Source: Salvator merianae
Taxonomy: Eukaryota; Chordata; Lepidosauria; Squamata; Teiidae
DNA: 64,000 nt
Direction of reading: 5' to 3'
Assembly: GCA_003586115.2 (NCBI GenBank)
Contig: QVOM02000025.1
Span: forward strand, 81,752,704-81,816,703
Positions 10,821 through 21,504 of the stretch are shown here, piece by piece. Under the pieces are notes generated by a model. It ran no database searches and was not told where the DNA came from. It saw nothing but the letters and a program-made list of their open reading frames with translations. The translations under genes were made by a program, and so were the position numbers. Every line of letters starts with the position of its first letter. Within the stretch, counting starts at the first letter, position 1.

Positions 10821-11140
10821 GATGGTAGAGCAAATTGCCCGGAAAGCAGAAGGTCACTGGTTCAACCCTCAGCCTCTCCCCAGAAGTAGGCAATGACAAA
10901 CCACTTCTGTACCTCCGCCAAGACAACTGCATAGAAGCCAATGGAGTCTGGAAGTGTCTGCAGCTCTGTGGTAGAGCAAACTGCCTGGAAAGCGGAGGGT
11001 TGCTGGGTTGATCCCCAGCTGCTCCCCAGAAGGAGGTAATGGCAAACCATTTCTGTATCTCTGCCAAATCAACTGCATAGAGGCACCCATCCAATCTAAT
11101 AGGAGTTGGTCACAACTCCGTGGTACCCAACAACAACAAC
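10821..11140 (+). repeat. Dimeric S1 SINE (copy D1)
   Basis: There are two head-to-tail S1 units. Unit 1 (about 10821-10946) has GGTAGAGC, B box GGTTCAACCC and body, and stops just after GCATAGAAGCC. A linker ATGGAGTCTGGAAG follows, then unit 2 (about 10959-11140) with its own head, body and complete tail ending CAACAACAAC. The junction equals that of the 20.8-kb dimer, so the dimer is a family and not a coincidence. Confidence 0.85.
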
Positions 11141-11144
11141 CCCA

Positions 11145-12129
11145 CAAGCAAAGACTATCTGCAATCTAATTTCCATTCCTTACACACTGTCACCATCATT
11201 TTGCTCTTGTTAAATGTAAGTACACAGGCAACTTTAAAGCAGCTCTTCACTGCCTGCAGTATGCATGCATGTTTCTAAAAACATCTATATATTCTAAAGC
11301 GAATGCTAACAGCATTTCTGGCTTGTGAGCATCCACAATGCAGAACTTGTTTACGAAGGACTAGGCAAGTTCACCTGCCCAGTGTAAGTTGACACCTACA
11401 TTTACCTTCAAAGCTGTATATCTCTGAAGATAAGCCATGCCATTGTGCAGTTGCCCAGGGCATCTGGGTTGTCACTGTTGGGAAAAATAAGGCCCAATTG
11501 GGTGGACTTGAGGCTGATTCAGCAAGGAGGTCTTTATAAGGCGGTATAAATCAGAATAACTTATAAGAACAGTCAGATTTTGACTTTTTTTTGGCAGTGA
11601 ACCAGCAACCTTGTTTATGGTCCATTTCTGAAAATAACTTATTTATTATTGCCACTCACACATAGCCAATAATCAGTGCCTAACTGGAAATAGGTTTAGT
11701 TTTTTGTTCTTAATTGCTTCATCGACAGCTGCCAGCTATTCACCAGCCCAGTGACTATGACGTGTTTCTCTTAGGACAAAAGAGAGACGAAGAACAGAAC
11801 ACCTTTCACCCCTGGACTCATTTATGGTCACCAAGGTTAAATGCCTACGATTTAAAAACAGACTGAGCTTAGTCTCTCTTCCCCAAAAAAGTGGGGGGAG
11901 TAGCTTCTTTAGTGTCTGAGGAATAAGCAGGACAAGGTAGCCCAGACCAAAGAAGCATTTTACTTATGGCCGCCTTCTTTAACAAGTGAGTTTTACAAGG
12001 AGAAAATAGTTCTGTGGGTTTGCTTTCTTTCCCTTACTCTGCTTTCCCGTTCATTCTGGCCTATTCTGGATCTTTCTTGTGCTGCAGCTTCTTGCATGAA
12101 TGCCCTGTAGATTATTCCAAACTGATCCA
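11145..12129. other. Unique sequence, nothing recognised
   Basis: AT-rich, without repeat or coding evidence. Confidence 0.4.
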
Positions 12130-12560
12130 GGAGTCTTTTCGCACTTTTCACTAGTGAGCCCCTGCATGCTCACTAGTGAAGTGCACCTGTACAGTGAGGA
12201 GGCCCTCACGATGGGGAGCAGGTTATAGCTGCTCCTGATCACTACTGGCTGTGGAACACAAAATCATGCTCCACAACTGTACCACGAGCAGTTTGACTGC
12301 TTCTGGTACGCAGCGTTTGCACCCTTTTCCAGATGTGAACACTGTGCTGTGTGTCTGCAGCTGCACAGTCATGCCACGTCCCGGGCCACCATGGCAGTGG
12401 CTGGAAGATTCCCTGGCCACTGTCATGGCATGGGCCATCAACATTCACACTGTCAGGGTTCTAGCACTCATAGTGCGAATGGCTTTCCCGCTGCAGGGTC
12501 TGTTCCACTATGGAATATTCACTTGAGAACATTCCATGGTAGAAAGTATAAAAAGGTCCC
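12130..12560 (+). mobile_element. Non-autonomous DNA element, family M3
   Basis: The termini GGAGTCTTTTCGCACTTTTC and AGTATAAAAAGGTCCC are inverted imperfectly. Internal shared blocks: CTAGTGAAGTGCA, GGAGGCCCT, GGGAGCAGG, GTACC..GAGCAG and TTGCACCCTTTTCC. The open frames inside are by-products of this GC-rich element. The flanking triplets CCA and AGA do not match. Confidence 0.78.
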
Positions 12561-12868
12561 AGAATAGATTCTCATTCTGTGCTAACAGCAATGAAGAACA
12601 GAATTACCGCAAGGGATCAAGCTTTCTGTGATTTTGTGTCCTGTTTTGCAGCATATTCTGTTTGTAGTACGAACAGTACTGTAGTAACAGCTAGTTAAAG
12701 ATTTAAAGATCTACAACCTTCATAACCACCTCATTAGCAATGGTTTTCAATCTAGCTTTTAGCAGTTCTGCAGATTATATGGTAGAATCCACACTGAGCT
12801 ACCAGCCTGGGCCAGCAGCCCCTTGGAATGCTGCATCCACATTGTGGATCGGTTTACTGGGAGACTGT

Positions 12869-13048
12869 GGCCCTTTCTGCACTTGGCCGTATTGTGGATT
12901 ATATCCCAGAATAGGGACTTGCTATCCACATGCTACTGCAAACTTTGAAAGGTCTTGCCCAGGGCCTACCATAGTCCGCACTAACATGCAGATGGCAGGT
13001 CCCTATTCTGAGATATAAGCTGGAATAAGTCCAAGTGCAGAAAGGGCC
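12869..13048. mobile_element. Palindromic MITE, family M2 (copy 1)
   Basis: The termini GGCCCTTTCTGCACTTGG and CCAAGTGCAGAAAGGGCC are perfect inverted repeats. Inner arms (GGGACTTGCTATCCACATGCT / AGCATGTGGATGGCAGGTCCC type) continue the foldback around CCTTTGGGCAAGACC. TGT directly precedes and follows the element, a 3-bp duplication. It is a paralogue of 52706-52886. Confidence 0.88.
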
Positions 13049-13413
13049 TGTGCCTCCCATGTAACACCACATTCACATAGGATCAGGGACTGGAACAGAA
13101 CCTGGCAAGAAAATGGTACTGGAACCTGCTTCAGTGTCATCTCACACATGTTCCCACACGTAGACCAATCCAGCCATCTGCAATGGTCTACACAGCAAGC
13201 AGTCAGTATGTTGCCGAGCTCCTGGAAATGGGCCATTCCTGGATGCCCCATGAAGACATCCTTGACTGGCCATTTTGGAGGCCAGCAACTTCTGTTCTTG
13301 GTCTCTGACGTTGTGCCAGGATTTGCCACCATAATGCAGATGCCTGCCACTCCAGTCTCGGACAGGACCAGATTTGCATGGCGTACACCAACAGCTATGC
13401 AGAAATGATCTTT

Positions 13414-13780
13414 GTCTCTTTTTATAATTTTTATTTCAGAATACATAAAACATATATCTCATTCCCCAAAGGGGTACATTCATATTAACTTTTGTTCATT
13501 ACATATTGACTTTCCCCTTCTTCAAAGGTTTCTTCTAGATTTCATATTTCTTGCCCCTCCTAGTTTCTCAGTTCCCTTCTTCTTCCGTCCTGTCTTCTTT
13601 CCTCTTCAAATCCAGCAATATTTAAAAATATTCAAAATCCAGCCCATTCTCTAATTTTTACAGAAAGTCAATAAAGACTTTCCAGTTTTTAACAAACTTA
13701 TCCACTATCTTATTTCTCAATAAGTTGGTCAATTTGTCCATCTCAGCGAGAAGAAATAGCCTTTGTCTCCACCACTTATC
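13414..13780 (-). mobile_element. L1 LINE 3' end relic
   Basis: On the minus strand it encodes a decayed match to the end of the L1 ORF2 at 61.3 kb: [11 protein letters not shown], then the W-K-x-F-I-D-F-L block and E-N-G-L. A T-rich 3' UTR follows toward lower coordinates. It is severely 5'-truncated. Confidence 0.8.
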
Positions 13781-14531
13781 CTTCTGCCAGTACCTGCTTT
13801 TAGCCGTACAGCAGACTCAGAATTCATCTTCAGCCTTCAGTAAAACTGGTTTAAATAGACATCGCCATCTTTAAATTACTTGTGCAAATATTAGAAAGTT
13901 ATTATGCTCCAGCAAGTTTCACCTGCTGTATTAATGCCTGTGTCAGCCTGATGGATTGCTTTTTTTATGAATTAGAAAGGCATGCTCCAAAGTGGTTCAG
14001 ATAACGTCCTCTATAATGTTAGCATAGGTTGTTCAGTAAAGCAGAACATTCAAAACTTAATACCAACACATTTGATAAAAAGAAATAATTTTGACTTTAC
14101 TGTAATGCACCTGATTACTCTAAAGTAGCTGCCACATTGACCTATCTTTGTGGCTCATTTGCCATTGATATGCTAACAATGATGCATCATGACATCCTAA
14201 AATATGAGAGATAATATTGAGACAAATTTATTCAAGCACACTTTGTTCCGGGAAGGAAGGACAGACTGTAGAACATCCTAGTTACTCAATTCAAGCCACT
14301 ATCAATGCACCTGTCAACGCTTTGTTTTCCAAGGTACAATTGTTAAGAGATGGCCTGGAAAACAGAGGGCCATAGGTTCCATCTGCGAAATATTCTGTAA
14401 GGATATATGCTGATCCTCTTCTGTTTCCTTCCAAGAAAACTCAATAGATGTCCCTGTGCAGTCAGTTAACTCTTATTTTTGAGAATGACAGAAGCTTTAT
14501 GTCGTTCTTTTAAACTTTGTGAAACACTGTT
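13781..14531. other. Unique sequence; possible decayed SINE at 14.34-14.48 kb
   Basis: Around 14345-14475 there is a weak resemblance to family S1 (GGCCTGGAAAACAGAGGGCC..., CCAAGAAAACTCAATAGATG). The remainder shows nothing recognisable. Confidence 0.35.
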
Positions 14532-14982
14532 GGGACCTTTTCGTACTTTACATTAGTGAGCATCGAGATGCCCACTAGTGCAGTGTTTCCACGTTTCACG
14601 GAGGCCCTGATGATTGGGAGCAGACTACAGCTGCTCTCAATCACTACTTTCTGTGCAGCCAAAACTGTGCTCCACAGCTGTACCGGGAGCAGCTGGATTG
14701 CTTCCAGTACACTGTGTTTGTACCCTTTTCCGGGTGCAAATGCAGAGCAGTGCAGCTGCAGCTGTGCCAGTGCGTGGTGTTCCCAGTTGCCCTGGCAGCA
14801 GCCAGAAGTTTCCCGGCCTCTGTTATGGTGCAGGATGCCAGCATTCACACTGCGAATACTGGTATCCTGTTGCTGTTCTGTTCTACGGCCTCGCAGTGCG
14901 GATGGTCTTCATGCTTCGAGGTCTGTTCCACCTTAGAACCGGATAATTATCCTGTTCTTAGGTGGAAAGTGCACAAAAGCCC
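14532..14982 (+). mobile_element. Non-autonomous DNA element, family M3 (best preserved)
   Basis: The left terminus is GGGACCTTTTCGTACTTTAC; the right terminus is GGTGGAAAGTGCACAAAAGCCC. A subterminal hairpin of ACCTTAGAACCGGATAATTA with its complement TAATTATCC..GTTCTTAGGT lies at the right. Length is about 450 bp. The 126-codon frame within it also occurs antisense and is not a gene. Flanking GTT/TTA do not match. Confidence 0.8.
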
Positions 14983-15550
14983 TTAGCTGTATGCTGTTAG
15001 ATCTAGGCAATAGCTTAGTAAAAGCCGTTCCAAGGTATGGAAAATAACAGTTACTCTGGAGCCACACAGAGAAATTCAGAAACAGGAAAACTGCTCTTTA
15101 GAAGAAGAGAAAAGATAGAAATAACAACCTACCTACCCTTTAATAAAAGCAGACCATGTCACATTTCAAAGCAGCAAACAAAGCAACTCACAGAGGTTTC
15201 TAAGGCTTCAGATCCAGGTCACATCTCGACTACCTGCTCGCTTTATGAAGATCAAAGGGAACGGAGAAATCCCAGGTATTTCTATGGTGGGTGGAAAAGT
15301 TCCCAAGAATAAAGGGACTTCAAATGCTCTAGTTCATATATTTTAAAGGAGTTGTGCCTTCAGGTGAGTTGTGAATATACTGTAGGTACCCGTATGCTGA
15401 GTCATGGGAAAGGATAAAAAATGTAAAGTGATGTCTGGGGGGTGTTTCTACTTACAGATGTTTTAAGGCATGCCCAGACATGTTTCGTGACCAGGGCCTT
15501 GTTTGGGAAACAAGGACAGCTCGTCTTTCATCACAAATAATTTATTGATA
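14983..15550. other. Unique sequence, nothing recognised
   Basis: A 91-codon frame at 15037-15312 has no recognisable motif. I see no repeat. Confidence 0.35.
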
Positions 15551-15730
15551 TTTATTTGTTACTGTTACAACTGACCCTTTCTCAAAGCACTCTGAGGCAG
15601 GCAACAACGAATAAATGAATAAAAATAGATCTAAATTCATAAAACCAACATGGATTAAAACTGAACTTAAAAACAATAAAATAGACACCAGATTAAAATG
15701 GCAAATGTATCTAAAAATGGTTAAAAGAGG
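15551..15730 (-). mobile_element. L2-like LINE tail (decayed)
   Basis: 'TTTCTCAAAGCACTCTGAGGCAGGCAACAA..AATAAATGAATAAAAATAG' is the complement of an L2-type terminus followed by relics of an A-rich stretch. Confidence 0.45.
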
Positions 15731-15956
15731 AAGACTTGAAAATGTAGCACAGGAGTCTAGAGGAAAAACTTCTCAAAGACCAAAGGCCTAGATAATAATA
15801 TTAAAAGCACTTGTCTTAACTGGTCATTTAATGAAAGTGGCTGATGTACAAAACTGCTCACAACAGCATTAATTGCAAAAGTACTACTCCAATCACCATT
15901 CTGCTCTTTGGTGATAGATACTTCTGAGTGAGCAGCAAACTGGTCCCAACAGCATT

Positions 15957-16307
15957 GGATTTGCACGTGCACGAATGAAATTCACACGTTCATTTTGCTG
16001 TCCAAGTGAACACCCACCTCGTCAGCAAATTGTAACATCAAAAAAAAACGGTTTTTCACGTTTGATTTTGCACTTTTCACAGATAAAAATACCATTGCCG
16101 AAAAAGTTCTTTTCATGGGCAAAAACACAGAAAAAGCACCAATATTTGACTGAATTTTTCATTTTCGTAAGCAGGAAACTGATTCGATTCGATCAAAGTT
16201 TTATAAATGCGAAAAACTATGGTTTCAATTTGATGCGAATATCCGCGAATGCAAAATAATTGACTGAATTTGCAAACTCCAATCAAATTTTGCACATCTC
16301 AACATCG
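15957..16307. mobile_element. hAT-like MITE, GTGCACGAA type
   Basis: The left region TTTGCACGTGCACGAATG and right end TTTTGCACATCTCA are inverted, with AT-rich interior carrying repeated CGAAT/ATTCG and GCGAATATCCGCGAA. The architecture matches the MITE that hosts the L1 at 59.2 kb. The left end is decayed, so no 8-bp duplication is readable. Confidence 0.55.
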
Positions 16308-16659
16308 GAGCACTTTTCAGAATATTGTTCCAAGCAGTTTTGCACATCCCAAGCTGATGCCCCCTGCCACAGATCATTCCATAAGCTGGCATCAACTACA
16401 GAAAGACCCCTTTTATGTTCCACTTTCACTTTCGTGGAAGCACACACAATGTCATCATGACCAGCAGGCAGCAACAACTGGTGAAAGTGGAGGAGTGGGC
16501 TAATAGCGTGCCAACTTTAATCTTTGCAAACTATACCAACCTGTATTTTGATTTTTGGAGAGCAAAACATGCCCCTCCCCTGCCAATCCCTCCTTCTAGT
16601 TCATCCAGATCTTAAGATCTGGACAGGAGTATTTATGTGGAGGCCTCATCAGGGAGAAG

Positions 16660-16735
16660 CACCTAGCTGAGCTAACCTTGGTTGATACTGAAAAGCTAAG
16701 CAGGTCCAGATGAGGGGCAACCAGGAAATCCCAAG
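16660..16735 (+). repeat. Possible 5S rRNA-derived SINE fragment
   Basis: The block GATACTGAAAAGCTAAGCAGG followed by 'GG.CAACCAGGAAATCCCAAG' resembles the 5S rRNA internal promoter region (GGAAGCTAAGCAGGG...TGGTTAGTA..GGGAATACC) with substitutions. 5S-derived SINEs are known in squamates. The match is short and decayed. Confidence 0.4.
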
Positions 16736-16739
16736 ACTG

Positions 16740-17828
16740 GTTTTGTCCATGTACACACAAGGGATTGAATTCAACTCAAGGCTGGCTTTATTTTTAAATG
16801 TGTGGAAGCACTTCTTCAGTTGCTTGGAGCCTGTAAGAACCTAAGAATATAAAAAAATCACACTGTTTTCGCTTTTCCCCTTACTGGTTTCTTCTTTGGA
16901 TATGGCACTGACTAGAAGGAAGGAGTCATCTGAAGTCACCCGAAGGCCCTGAATAGATTCCACAGTCAGTGAGCTTTATAGTTCTAGAAGAAAAATATAT
17001 TTATTGTATTCTAAAATTTCACAAGAGGCTTCTCAAAACTTGTGGTAGACCAAAAATGACAGGCACTGAATTTTGGCCTTCATGTATTCAAATCATAGTT
17101 TACCACTAGAGCTATGACTTATTTGTATTTAAAAAGGGAACCAAAGTTATCAAATTCTATGGAAAGTTGAATTCAACCATATGTGCATATATTGACTTAT
17201 TCTGCATATTTTTTTTTCTGCTTCTGCTACTCATGGAGGAAGGGGCACACAATGTTTTGTAAGGATTAAAAATCTGCACCATTAGTGTTGCCATCACTAT
17301 CTTATAAATGCTCAAATGCTTCCAGAGATTTCATCTCATACTTTAATGGTACGGTCATGACATTCTTCCAGGTGTGGGATTGAACAGCATGTGGCGATCA
17401 TGTCACATCACATGCTCACAGAAACAGCACACAGTGGTTGCACTTAACTATGTAGTCATGTGCCGTCTGCATAAACGTTACACAGCATGTGTTTAATGTT
17501 GGTCCCACTTTCAAATCTGGAGCTGTCCGGACTTTTGCCACACAAGATTTTGTTATCCCTAGCTTGGCAAATAAAAAAAAGGCTCACACAATTTGTATGT
17601 GAACTCTTCTTATGGTGCAACAATCAGGCAAGAGCAAACATAAAGCCCATTTCGCCATTCATAAGGGGTAGAAGATTTATTTTGTTAAAAACTATCATTG
17701 ACTGCATGAAAACATACAGGAAAAAACATGTTAAGAAGGTAGAGATTACTAGAAGAGGCATGATCCTCTGTCTGGCAGAGTCAATATTTAGTATAATATA
17801 AGACATATCTATGTACATTATACATTTC
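16740..17828. other. Unique AT-rich sequence
   Basis: The 104-codon frame at 17487-17801 has no recognised motif and an antisense competitor. No repeats found. Confidence 0.4.
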
Positions 17829-18243
17829 ATAGAATCATAGAGTTCGAAGGAACCTTCAGGATCATCGAGTGCAACCCCTTGCTCAATTCAGTAAACCATC
17901 CCAGACAGATATCCGTCCAGCCTCTCCTTGAAGACCTCCAGCAAAGGAGAGCTCACCACCTCCTACGGCAACCTGTTCCATTGACTGATCGCCCTTACTG
18001 TCAGAAAGTTTTTTCTAATATCTAGCCTGTATCTACTCCCTTGAAGTTTCATCCCATTGTTTCTAGTCCTTCCTTCCTGTGTAAGTGAGAACAGGGCCGA
18101 TCCCTCTGCACTGTGACAGCCCTTCAGATACTTGAAAACAGCTATCATGTCTCCTCTCAGTCTTATCTTCTGCAGGCTAAACATTCCTAGATCCTTTAAC
18201 CGTTCCTCGTAAACCATGGTTTGTAGGCTTGGTCTACAAAACG
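17829..18243 (-). mobile_element. CR1 LINE 3' end (ORF2 C-terminus and UTR)
   Basis: On the minus strand it contains the CR1 C-terminal coding region: Y-E-E-R-L-K-D-L-G-M-F-S-L-Q-K, then R-G-D-M-I-A-V-F-K-Y-L-K-G, R-L-D-I-R-K-N-F, and W-N-R-L-P. The GAGCAAGGGGTTGCACTCGA block and an ATGATTCTATG 3' end follow. It is close to the 21.5-kb copy but in the opposite orientation, and 5'-truncated. Confidence 0.93.
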
Positions 18244-18265
18244 TCATGCTTCCAACTTCTTTCTC

Positions 18266-18531
18266 TACTATATCCCCCTAAAATGTGTGACAGTTTATTG
18301 TGGGAAACCCTGAAATAGCACTATTTTCTACCTTCTCTACAGAGCCGACATCTTTACTGTAGCCTCTGCACATGTGCGGGGGCTGCGAAATACCCAGATG
18401 TGCACATGACTAAAACACGCACAGACAGTGCAAGCCCCACACTGTATAGACAACAAATGAGTATTCTGGAGGACTTTTTCTCTGGAATATTGCTTGCTGC
18501 TGCAATATTTGGCAAGCTTCTGGAGATGACC
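18266..18531. mobile_element. Truncated M5 MITE
   Basis: It aligns with the right half of the 57.1-kb element: CAGAAATAGCACTA.., ACCTTCT, GTGCACATG, GACAGTG, AGACAACA, GGAATATT, GGCAAGCTTCTGGAGATG. It ends at CC followed by TAA. The left half is missing; it abuts the CR1 copy on its left. Confidence 0.6.
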
Positions 18532-18534
18532 TAA

Positions 18535-19794
18535 ACTGCTACTAGACCTCCTTGGTATTTTTAATTTTCAATTCTATGTACATTATGTATTCCAAAAGGC
18601 CATAATCTCTTTAGGAGATAAGTGAGGTAGGTGGCATATAGAAGCCATGATTAAAAGGTACCATACTTGTTCAATTTTTTCTTTCTCTGCAGCATTCCTC
18701 ACCATTTTAAGCTGTGTGTGTTTTTCCCCATTAAAACTAACTTCTAGACAGATGAGTACCAACGCCTATCAGTTATGCGTTAATGGCTTCTTTCCAGGTT
18801 TTAGCTATCACTTGTTGGGGAGCTAACAATAGAAACAATAGAACGGTTTTGTATTCAATACTGTATTTCAATTCTGATCTCTATATAAAGCTTTCTTTAA
18901 AAAACTCTGTATACTAACAATATAATTACAGAACGGAGGAATACAGAAAACTCTTGACCAAGAAGTGTACTGGACTGTAAAAAATTGTTTCATTTCTCAT
19001 GCTAGTTATCTCAGGCAACCAAAGGAAAGAACTCAGAAAATGCTTGAAGCAAATGTAGTTTATACTCTGGGGCATCTTAGGTTACTAATTCAGCAATGTC
19101 TCTAAGTACAAGCTGATAATCAAAATGAATGAGATAGCAGCATGGTCTTTCTTTTGACATGTTAAATGTGCTGTTCCAACCCAGTTCCAAATACTAATTA
19201 GCATCTTAGTAAACACAAACAGCATTAATCTAGGACACATCAAAGCATTCCATCAAAAATAAGTTTCCTTTTTCCTCTCCTCCCTTTCTGTGCCCAGGAA
19301 AAGGCACAAGTATCCCCAGAAGTTAGAATGAAAAGCACTGCCCTCCTCTTTGGCTATTTTATAACAGTATGGTCACAAATCAGAGCTGGAAAATCAGTCC
19401 CTGACCCAGTGGATTATGATTTATTTGCAACTTCAAACAGGATTTGTAAACACGGCACTGGAAGAACAGGTATTCAAAGCTAACTTCCAAACACCAGTTT
19501 GACTTAAATGGCTGTATTGTGTTACAACAGTGGCAGCTTATAAGATTCCAGTTTTCAAAGCAATTGTGTCAGATCCCAAACACACACACACCCAGCTCCA
19601 TCCTCCCCTCTTCAGTTTAGAAGAAGCAGCAAGAGGTCAAAGATGGTCTCAGGATCCACAGGGACAGTGGCAGTTTCAGACTTCAACTGCTTCTGCTAAA
19701 CAGATGTGGTGATGGGAAAGGCCAGGTAAGGTGCTACCAGTCTTAGAAAGCTATGTCTGGCCTAGGGTTACATTGAATGTTTATCATTCATGTA
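18535..19794. other. Unique AT-rich sequence
   Basis: No coding signal, repeat or structured RNA recognised. A short (AC)n occurs near 19580. Confidence 0.4.
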
Positions 19795-19880
19795 TGATAT
19801 GCATTTATATCTTACCCTGTGCCCTGAGCCCTTAGGGCGGGTTACAACAATTAAAATGCATCAAAACAGAATTAGAAGAA
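19795..19880 (-). mobile_element. L2-like LINE 3' tail
   Basis: 'TGCATTTATATCTTACCCTG...CTTAGGGCGGGTTACAACAA' is the complement of an L2-type LINE terminus. Confidence 0.6.
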
Positions 19881-20002
19881 ACTGAAAGTAAATGGGAAGC
19901 AGAGAAATGCTGCAGAAATAAATAAAAAAAACTCTCCCTGATTTCAGAAAGAGAAGATGAAGTAGTTCTTGTCCTCCTTGGTCATTTTTAATACCTGCAT
20001 GA

Positions 20003-20800
20003 AGTAATTTTTATTTTTTATTGAATGCAATAGAATTATTACACACCAGCGTAGGAAGAGTATACAATAGGTTGTACAATCTGACGGGATTCTTGAACAG
20101 AGTTTTGTCCCACCAGGAAATTTAATTTACAAAATTCAGTGTCCCAACAGTGGTCCTCACTTGATTCCTGAAAGTATGATTATTAGAGAATCACGAACGT
20201 CCCTAAAATTAGCATGTTCGTTCAACAGTGAATTCAAAGCTTTTATAATTGATGCTTTCTTTAAAATTCCTTGTATTTGGTGAGATTGCTCCATCATGAA
20301 TTCATCCCAAAAGAATTCACAAAGAATCCTATACTACTCCATCATGTCTCATTTGCCAGTGTATTTCCGCTTATGGTTTATGAGTAACTGAGCTGGACTT
20401 ATCACAAATATTATTAGTTGCTTATTTTCTAAGATTGAATTATTACCAGTAAAGATTTTTAACAGTGCCAATTCCATGTTTATTTTTATAGGCTCAGTTA
20501 ATGTCTTCCTTATCTCTTTTTCAACTTTTTTCCAAAAGGTTTTAACCCTTTCACAATGCCACCATATATGTACATGATGTTCTTTTTGGAGGCAACCAAG
20601 CCAGCAATTTGATGAGACTATTTTATCCATTTTCCCTAATTTAGCTGAAGTCATGAGCTATTTTTCTATTATTTTTTAATGTAATTCTTTGATTTTTATA
20701 TTTTGAGTCCATCTAAGCGGGACATCTGCTACTCTATCCCAGACTTCTGTCTTAGTGAAGTATAATATCAGAATAATTAACTGGCATTTTTGATCTTTAG
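20003..20800 (-). mobile_element. L1 LINE ORF2 C-terminal relic
   Basis: The minus-strand frame at 20349-20654 encodes a decayed L1 C-terminal domain: C-W-L-G-C, then H-V-H-I-W-W-H-C-E-R-V-K-T-F-W-K-K-V, which is the Cys/His motif plus the following tryptophan-rich helix. The 3' UTR extends toward about 20003 and ends T-rich on the plus strand. It is interrupted and not functional. It lies next to the dimeric SINE. Confidence 0.8.
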
Positions 20801-20830
20801 GTCAATATCTTTGTCCCTATTCTATGTTCT

Positions 20831-21164
20831 TCTTGTTGTTTGGTACCACTGAGTTGTCATCAACTCCTGGTTGATTGCATGGGTACCTCTATGCAGTTTT
20901 CCTGGCAGAGAAACAGTAGTAGTTTGTCACTACCTACATCCAGGGAGAGGTTGGGGTTCAAACTGTCAACCCTTTGCTTTCTAGACCATTTGCTCTAGCA
21001 CTGAGCTACAGCCTCTCCCAGACTCCATGGGCCTCTCTATGCAGTTTTCCTGGAAGTAAATACAAAAGTGGTTTGCCATTTCCTACTTTCAGGGAGAGGC
21101 TGGGGACTGAACCAGTGACCCTCTGTTTTCCAGGCAGTTCTACCACTGAGCTACAGCCATTCCC
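20831..21164 (-). repeat. Dimeric S1 SINE (copy D2) with 12-bp target duplication
   Basis: On the minus strand unit 1 (head at about 21160) has GCTGTAGCTCAGTGGTAG, B box GGTTCAGTCCC and body, and stops after GCATAGAGAGGCCC. The linker ATGGAGTCTGGGAG leads into unit 2 with head, B box GTTTGAACCCC, body and tail ending in AACAACAAG. ATTCTATGTTCT at 20819-20830 and ATTCTATGCTCT at 21165-21176 flank the whole dimer, one mismatch apart. Confidence 0.88.
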
Positions 21165-21504
21165 ATTCTATGCTCTAATTAGGCACAAAACAATCCTTTA
21201 CTATCTAGATATACACTTGCATCACTTTTCTGTACCCACACAGAGGCAGAGGAGGCACATCCAATCCTGAACGCAACAAGAATTCTAAGGGTTGTTGTTC
21301 AAACCACTGACCTGTATCTCTGATTCCCACAACAAGGTGGGGGGCATGGAAGGTTATTGGAGAGGCGAGCCCATGGGACGAAGGGGGACTTAATTTATCC
21401 AACTCCAAAACTGATTACATGGATAAAACAACTAAAGATCTATTCAAGCATCTGTTTTAATACAGATTTGTTGATTATGAACAATAATGTAGCAATAATA
21501 CAAA
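21165..21504. other. Unique sequence
   Basis: Nothing recognised apart from the right copy of the SINE duplication at 21165-21176. Confidence 0.4.

Noticed and set aside
13003..13446. 147-codon minus-strand frame
   Set aside because: It spans the end of a palindromic MITE and the end of an L1 3' UTR, so it cannot be a single native gene.
14556..14946. Frames of 126 and 110 codons
   Set aside because: They lie inside a non-autonomous DNA element (M3) whose other copies do not keep the frame.
1264..21164. tRNA-like A and B boxes considered as functional tRNA genes
   Set aside because: They are SINE heads: no acceptor stem pairing, followed by the same SINE body and LINE-like tail.
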